A stretch of DNA of 64,000 nucleotides. Source: Terrilactibacillus laevilacticus (GTDB lineage: Bacteria > Bacillota > Bacilli > Bacillales > Sporolactobacillaceae). The stretch's first letter is position 1; every line of letters starts with the position of its first letter. Below the pieces are notes generated by a model. It worked only from the letters and a program-made list of their open reading frames with translations, was not told where the DNA came from and did no database searches. The stretch lies in assembly GCF_006517395.1 (NCBI RefSeq), contig NZ_VDCY01000003.1:186001-250000 (forward strand), read 5' to 3'. The position numbers and the translations under genes are program-made. Of this stretch, positions 60,930 to 64,000 are shown piece by piece.

Positions 60930-61438
60930 CTTCAACTCCCCCATGCTTTTCATTCTTTTTAGTACGATTGCTTAACGAAAATAGCCGTTTTTAATAAAAA
61001 GCTAAGATAAAGGATGTGTTGGTAACCTTCATTGTTTGATTCATTCGTGTTTATATGTTTTCACAAACCTTTAAAACGTTTAAATTAGAGATAAAATTTA
61101 ACAATCATGTTAATCCCAATCAGTGAGGTTCATCTTCATCTACCACTGATTGTTAGTAATTGGGATAAATAGTAATAAACTACGATCTATTACATAGAGT
61201 GCTCAATTCCATTACATGGAGTATATTAATTAATTATAAACGTTAAAGTTCGATTTGTGAAATTTTTTTGAAAACATTTTATTGATAAATAAAATCAGGT
61301 TTTATAGAAAACATCTATTTTACAATTAAATAGGCATATTTTATTTTTTTTAAACTACATTTTAGATAAAGCAGTACCTATAAGAATGAGTCCAATTATT
61401 CCAATTTTCATTTTGGTTTGGCTTGAAGGAGGGCAAGC
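60930..61438. other. citZ/ytvI divergent intergenic region
   Basis: About 510 AT-rich bases containing the promoters of both genes, which I cannot place exactly. A hairpin with AATCAGTG (61117-61124) and CACTGATT (61144-61151), plus outer ATCCC/GGGAT pairs, resembles a decayed copy of repeat family 3 (CACTGAT-GTTAG-CCAATC order). No CcpA or CcpC operator of convincing quality was found. Confidence 0.45.
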
Positions 61439-62587
61439 ATGCATTCAAACAAAATAAATCCATTGATCAAATTTGCAGCTATCGGAATGCGAGCCCTTTT
61501 TATTTTGATTATTTTTATATGTATTGGTTTACTTTTCTTAGTCTTTACTAAATTTGCCTATCCATTTATTATTGCTTTTGTTTTATCATTTTTGTTGAAT
61601 CCAATGGTGTCTTTTTTTGAGAGGAAGGTGAGATGTCCTAGAGGATTAGCTACATTAATGGTTCTTATTTTAATGTTCGGAGTCATGACTTGCCTTATCA
61701 TATTGTTTACCTTTCAAGTGATGAGTGGCCTAACGTATTTAAATCATATGCTGCCCACACATATAAAACTATTAATTCAATCGATTCAAGATCTCTTCTT
61801 TTTACATATTTTACCCATTTGGGAAAGAACAACACATTATTATCAAGCCCTTTCTCAATCACAGCAATTGGCAATTGAACATAATATTCAACTTATTAGT
61901 CAAAAAAGTGCCTTAACCATCGCTGATATAGGGACTAAGTTAATCAACGGTTTAGGGCACTTCATCATTTCATTGCCTAGTATATTAGCAACTGCGATGA
62001 TTATCTTTCTTGCTACTTTTTTCATATCAAAAGACTGGCATCGTTTTGCACGTTATGTTCATCTCATTTCGACACCTAAAATTGATCATCATATAATTAA
62101 AATATATGCGGAGCTTAAAGACGCTCTAATCGGTTTTATACGAGCCCAATGCATCCTTATATCAATTACAGCTGTCATTGTCTTTATTGGTCTTTTTGCT
62201 CTTCATGTCGAACATGCCTTTTCAATCTCCTTAATGATTGGGATCATCGATCTTATCCCATATTTGGGGACTAGTTTTATTTTCATACCTTGGATTTTCT
62301 ATTGTTTCTTAACCGGAGACTATTCATTAAGTATCGGACTTTGTCTCTTATTTGCCATTGTGATTATTCAAAGACAGGTAATGGAACCAAAAGTGATATC
62401 GGATGCGATTGGAATAGATCCACTTGCAACCTTAATCTCACTTTTTATTGGTTTTCAGCTTTTTGGCTTTCTTGGGCTTATTCTTGGTCCGGTAACGGTG
62501 GTTATTGTTAAATCACTTATTACGACGCATGTGATAAGAGATATTTGGAATTATATTATTGGATATGAAAATGATCCTTATAAATAA
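61439..62587 (+). CDS. ytvI: Sporulation integral membrane protein YtvI (AI-2E transporter-like)
   Basis: A 382-residue protein with about eight helices and a large soluble loop (about 145-215), the AI-2E/PerM family layout. Segments: FAYPFIIAFVLSFLLNPMV, IIFLATFFISKDWHRF, IGIIDLIPYLGTSFIFIPW and VISDAIGIDPLATLISLFI. B. subtilis YtvI is sporulation-linked; the transported compound is unknown. AAGGAGGGCAAGC precedes the ATG at 61439. Divergent from citZ and convergent with fxsA. Confidence 0.9.
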   Translation: MHSNKINPLIKFAAIGMRALFILIIFICIGLLFLVFTKFAYPFIIAFVLSFLLNPMVSFFERKVRCPRGLATLMVLILMFGVMTCLIILFTFQVMSGLTYLNHMLPTHIKLLIQSIQDLFFLHILPIWERTTHYYQALSQSQQLAIEHNIQLISQKSALTIADIGTKLINGLGHFIISLPSILATAMIIFLATFFISKDWHRFARYVHLISTPKIDHHIIKIYAELKDALIGFIRAQCILISITAVIVFIGLFALHVEHAFSISLMIGIIDLIPYLGTSFIFIPWIFYCFLTGDYSLSIGLCLLFAIVIIQRQVMEPKVISDAIGIDPLATLISLFIGFQLFGFLGLILGPVTVVIVKSLITTHVIRDIWNYIIGYENDPYK

Positions 62588-62596
62588 CTTCGCCCT

Positions 62597-62983
62597 CTAA
62601 TATCGTCGATAAAAGCTAAAACGTTCACGAAGCCACCTAGCTAATTTTCGCTTGATGACCGTTCGCGATGTAGGAAATAACATAAAGAACGCAAGCAGAT
62701 CGGATAAAAATCCCGGCATAATTAACAAAAGACCCCCGAGAATCATAAATAGACCATCGAATAAAGAATCACTTGGAACATGCCGTTCATGAATTTGTTG
62801 CTGAAAGGAGCGAAAAACTTGTATTCCTTTACGTTTAATGAGCCAAATTCCGAACAGAAAAGAAGCAACGAGTAAAAGTAAAGTATATAAAAAGCCAATG
62901 GCATGGCTAATGTATATAACCAGAATGATATCACAAATAGGCAATAGAAAAAGAAGCAGAAGCCATCTTTTTAGCGTCATCAT
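62597..62983 (-). CDS. fxsA: FxsA-family membrane protein
   Basis: A 128-residue inner-membrane protein with helices LLLLFLLPICDIILVIYIS, LYTLLLLVASFLFGIWLIK and GLFMILGGLLLIMPGFLSDLL, and basic tail KRKLARWLRERFSFY. FxsA/YtwI-type proteins are membrane proteins linked to phage F exclusion suppression in E. coli; role here unknown. The ATG pair begins one base after the thioesterase stop (TAAGATGATG). Confidence 0.88.
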   Translation of the reverse strand: MMTLKRWLLLLFLLPICDIILVIYISHAIGFLYTLLLLVASFLFGIWLIKRKGIQVFRSFQQQIHERHVPSDSLFDGLFMILGGLLLIMPGFLSDLLAFFMLFPTSRTVIKRKLARWLRERFSFYRRY

Positions 62984-62984
62984 C

Positions 62985-63404
62985 TTAATCCTTCATCGTT
63001 TGAAGTAGTTTTTCATGCAATTCAGGTGATCTTTTTTTTATCATAATAGGTTTAAGATTCTTGTCAGTCCAACAATGCGAGGTTGAACCGTGTACAAGAA
63101 TGGTTTCATCTTCCTTTCGATAAGCAACATATTCAAAAGTCATTCGAACACCATTGTACTCTTTGATCTTCGTTTCCACGATCACTCGGTCGTCATATTT
63201 TGCTGGAGAGCGGTATTGACAATCGACGTGTAACACGGGAAGCATAAAACCCATGTCTTCGAGACCTTTATATGTTTGTCCAATAATGTAGATGAAATCT
63301 GTTCTTGCAACTTCAAAATAATTAATGTAATTGCTGTGGTGAACAATACCCATTTGATCAGTTTCACTATATCTAACCGTAATTTCCGTTTTTGATGAGG
63401 ACAC
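62985..63404 (-). CDS. Acyl-CoA thioesterase (4-hydroxybenzoyl-CoA thioesterase-like)
   Basis: A ~139-residue hotdog-fold thioesterase. The N-terminal motif VRYSETDQMGIVHHSNYINYF includes the catalytic Asp (D in ETDQMG) of the YbgC group. It likely hydrolyses short acyl-CoAs. The GTG at 63404 has GGATGG eight bases upstream and is preferred; the ATG at 63416 falls right after the pyk terminator T-run. Coupled to fxsA downstream. Not at this site in B. subtilis. Confidence 0.85.
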   Translation of the reverse strand: MSSSKTEITVRYSETDQMGIVHHSNYINYFEVARTDFIYIIGQTYKGLEDMGFMLPVLHVDCQYRSPAKYDDRVIVETKIKEYNGVRMTFEYVAYRKEDETILVHGSTSHCWTDKNLKPIMIKKRSPELHEKLLQTMKD

Positions 63405-63430
63405 GGCAAACACCATCCAATAAAAAATTT

Positions 63431-63459
63431 AAGGGAAGATGCAAAAAGCATCCTCCCTT
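63431..63459 (-). terminator. pyk terminator
   Basis: GGGAGGATGC pairs with GCATCTTCCC around TTTTT, followed by TTAAATTTTTTATT on the minus strand. The next gene's candidate start lies 15 bases beyond the stem. Confidence 0.88.
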
Positions 63460-63522
63460 AACTATAGCATGAGTACCCACAAATGTTAAAGATCTGGGAT
63501 CATACGTTTTTGATTTTATAAA

Positions 63523-64000
63523 TTAGTTGTTGCTTCCAACTACGTGAACTTGCATTAAGTTCGTTGTACCTGGTTTTGATACTGGTACACCAGCAGAAAT
63601 GACGATAACGTCTCCTTCTTTAACTAAACCAGATTCAAGAGCTTTTTTCTCAGCAATTTGAAGCATATCATCTGTTGTTTCAGTTGGTTCAGACAATACT
63701 GGTAACACACCGAAAGCAAGAGAAAGCTTTTTAGCAACATGTTCATCGCTAGTTACGGCAATAATTGGTGCCGCGGGACGATATCTTGAAACAACACGAG
63801 CTGTATGTCCACTAACAGTAGATGTGACAATAGCTGCTACATTAAGTTTTAGAGCAGTATGTGCGACAGCTTGACCAATGGCATCCGTAACGGTTGTTTC
63901 ACTTTCTTTACTTAATCGATTAAGCATCGCAGCGTAGTCTAGGCCAGTTTCTGTTTTTTCAGCAATATTTTTCATTGTTGTAACAGCTTCTACAGGCCAG
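63523..64000 (-). CDS. pyk: Pyruvate kinase, C-terminal part (5' end outside window)
   Basis: The last ~159 codons, reading from the window edge as WPVEAVTTMKNIAE, then the C-terminal alpha/beta domain (SETTVTDAIGQAVAHTALKL, SRYRPAAPIIAVTSDE, LPVLSEPTETTDDML, EGDVIVISAGVPVSKPGTTN) ending VHVVGSNN. The catalytic barrel lies beyond position 64000. Bacillus and Geobacillus pyruvate kinases usually carry an extra ~100-residue PEP-utiliser-like domain after the ISAGVP...TN block; here a stop follows at once, so that domain is absent. Followed by a strong terminator. Confidence 0.93.
   Translation of the reverse strand, partial: WPVEAVTTMKNIAEKTETGLDYAAMLNRLSKESETTVTDAIGQAVAHTALKLNVAAIVTSTVSGHTARVVSRYRPAAPIIAVTSDEHVAKKLSLAFGVLPVLSEPTETTDDMLQIAEKKALESGLVKEGDVIVISAGVPVSKPGTTNLMQVHVVGSNN

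Noticed and set aside
60930-61438. cre or CcpC operators at citZ
   Set aside because: TGAAAACATTTTAT-like and ATAA-N-TTAT-like strings occur, but match the consensus poorly in very AT-rich DNA.

Overview
The window is chromosomal DNA from a low-GC, endospore-forming Firmicute of the order Bacillales. Sporulation and germination genes (gerM, gerE, sspI, ytxC, ytvI, a YjcZ-type micropeptide) support this. So does a gene order from about 16 kb to the end that follows the racE-to-pyk segment of Bacillus subtilis: ysnB-ysnA-rph, gerM, racE, gerE, yslB, lysC, uvrC, trxA, an acyl-CoA ligase, yshE-mutS2-polX, cvpA, pheT-pheS, rlmB-like, sspI, rplT-rpmI-infC, ytxC, dnaI-dnaB-nrdR, speD, coaE-mutM-polA, phoR-phoP, icd-citZ, ytvI, fxsA and pyk. 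I cannot place the genus from sequence alone; a Sporolactobacillaceae-like member is possible, but this is inference.

Region 1 (1-16 kb) is accessory. It holds a partial membrane protein, an orphan hypothetical, an alpha/beta-hydrolase/TIM-barrel pair, a minus-strand NitT/TauT-type ABC transporter with a cysteine hydrolase, a frameshifted histidine phosphatase, a DUF2975/XRE pair, a DUF817 membrane protein, a YsnF-type stress protein, two tiny proteins, an AdaA-like regulator with an EamA exporter, a His-rich YmaF protein and small possible spore proteins. It ends in tRNA-Arg(TCT) and tRNA-Gly(TCC). Region 2 (16-24 kb) carries rph, rdgB, gerM, murI, gerE, yslB and lysC, the last behind a lysine riboswitch. 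Region 3 (24-47 kb) carries DNA repair, translation and replication genes. It includes a Phe T-box before pheST, an L20-type leader before infC-rpmI-rplT, and an infC that starts at ATT. Region 4 (47-64 kb) carries coaE-mutM-polA, phoPR, pstSCAB behind a four-repeat Pho box, icd, citZ, ytvI, fxsA, a thioesterase and the 3' half of pyk.

Compared with B. subtilis, several blocks are missing at their usual positions: sdhCAB between gerE and yslB, the etf/fad genes by trxA, rnhC/zapA before pheT, gapB by speD, and mdh next to icd. The pst operon sits in the mdh position.

The most striking unexplained feature is a family of MITE-like palindromic elements. There are twelve copies plus fragments in 64 kb, with imperfect terminal inverted repeats (GTGCGTGTTCAAAAAG... 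and GAGGTTGTTCAAAAAG...). Eleven of the twelve have perfect 5-bp A/T-only target duplications (TTATA, TTTTA, TTAAA, TATAA, TAAAA, TTTAA) that I could read directly. Copies lie in the lysC leader, in the gerE/yslB intergenic region, between the pheS T-box and rlmB, and at the ends of two genes, where the element's tip supplies the last codons and the stop. Length variants (117-285 bp) are built from interchangeable hairpin modules. A second ~75-105 bp repeat family and a third hairpin family are also dispersed here; MITE copies abut family-2 copies at two loci. No transposase gene is present in the window.
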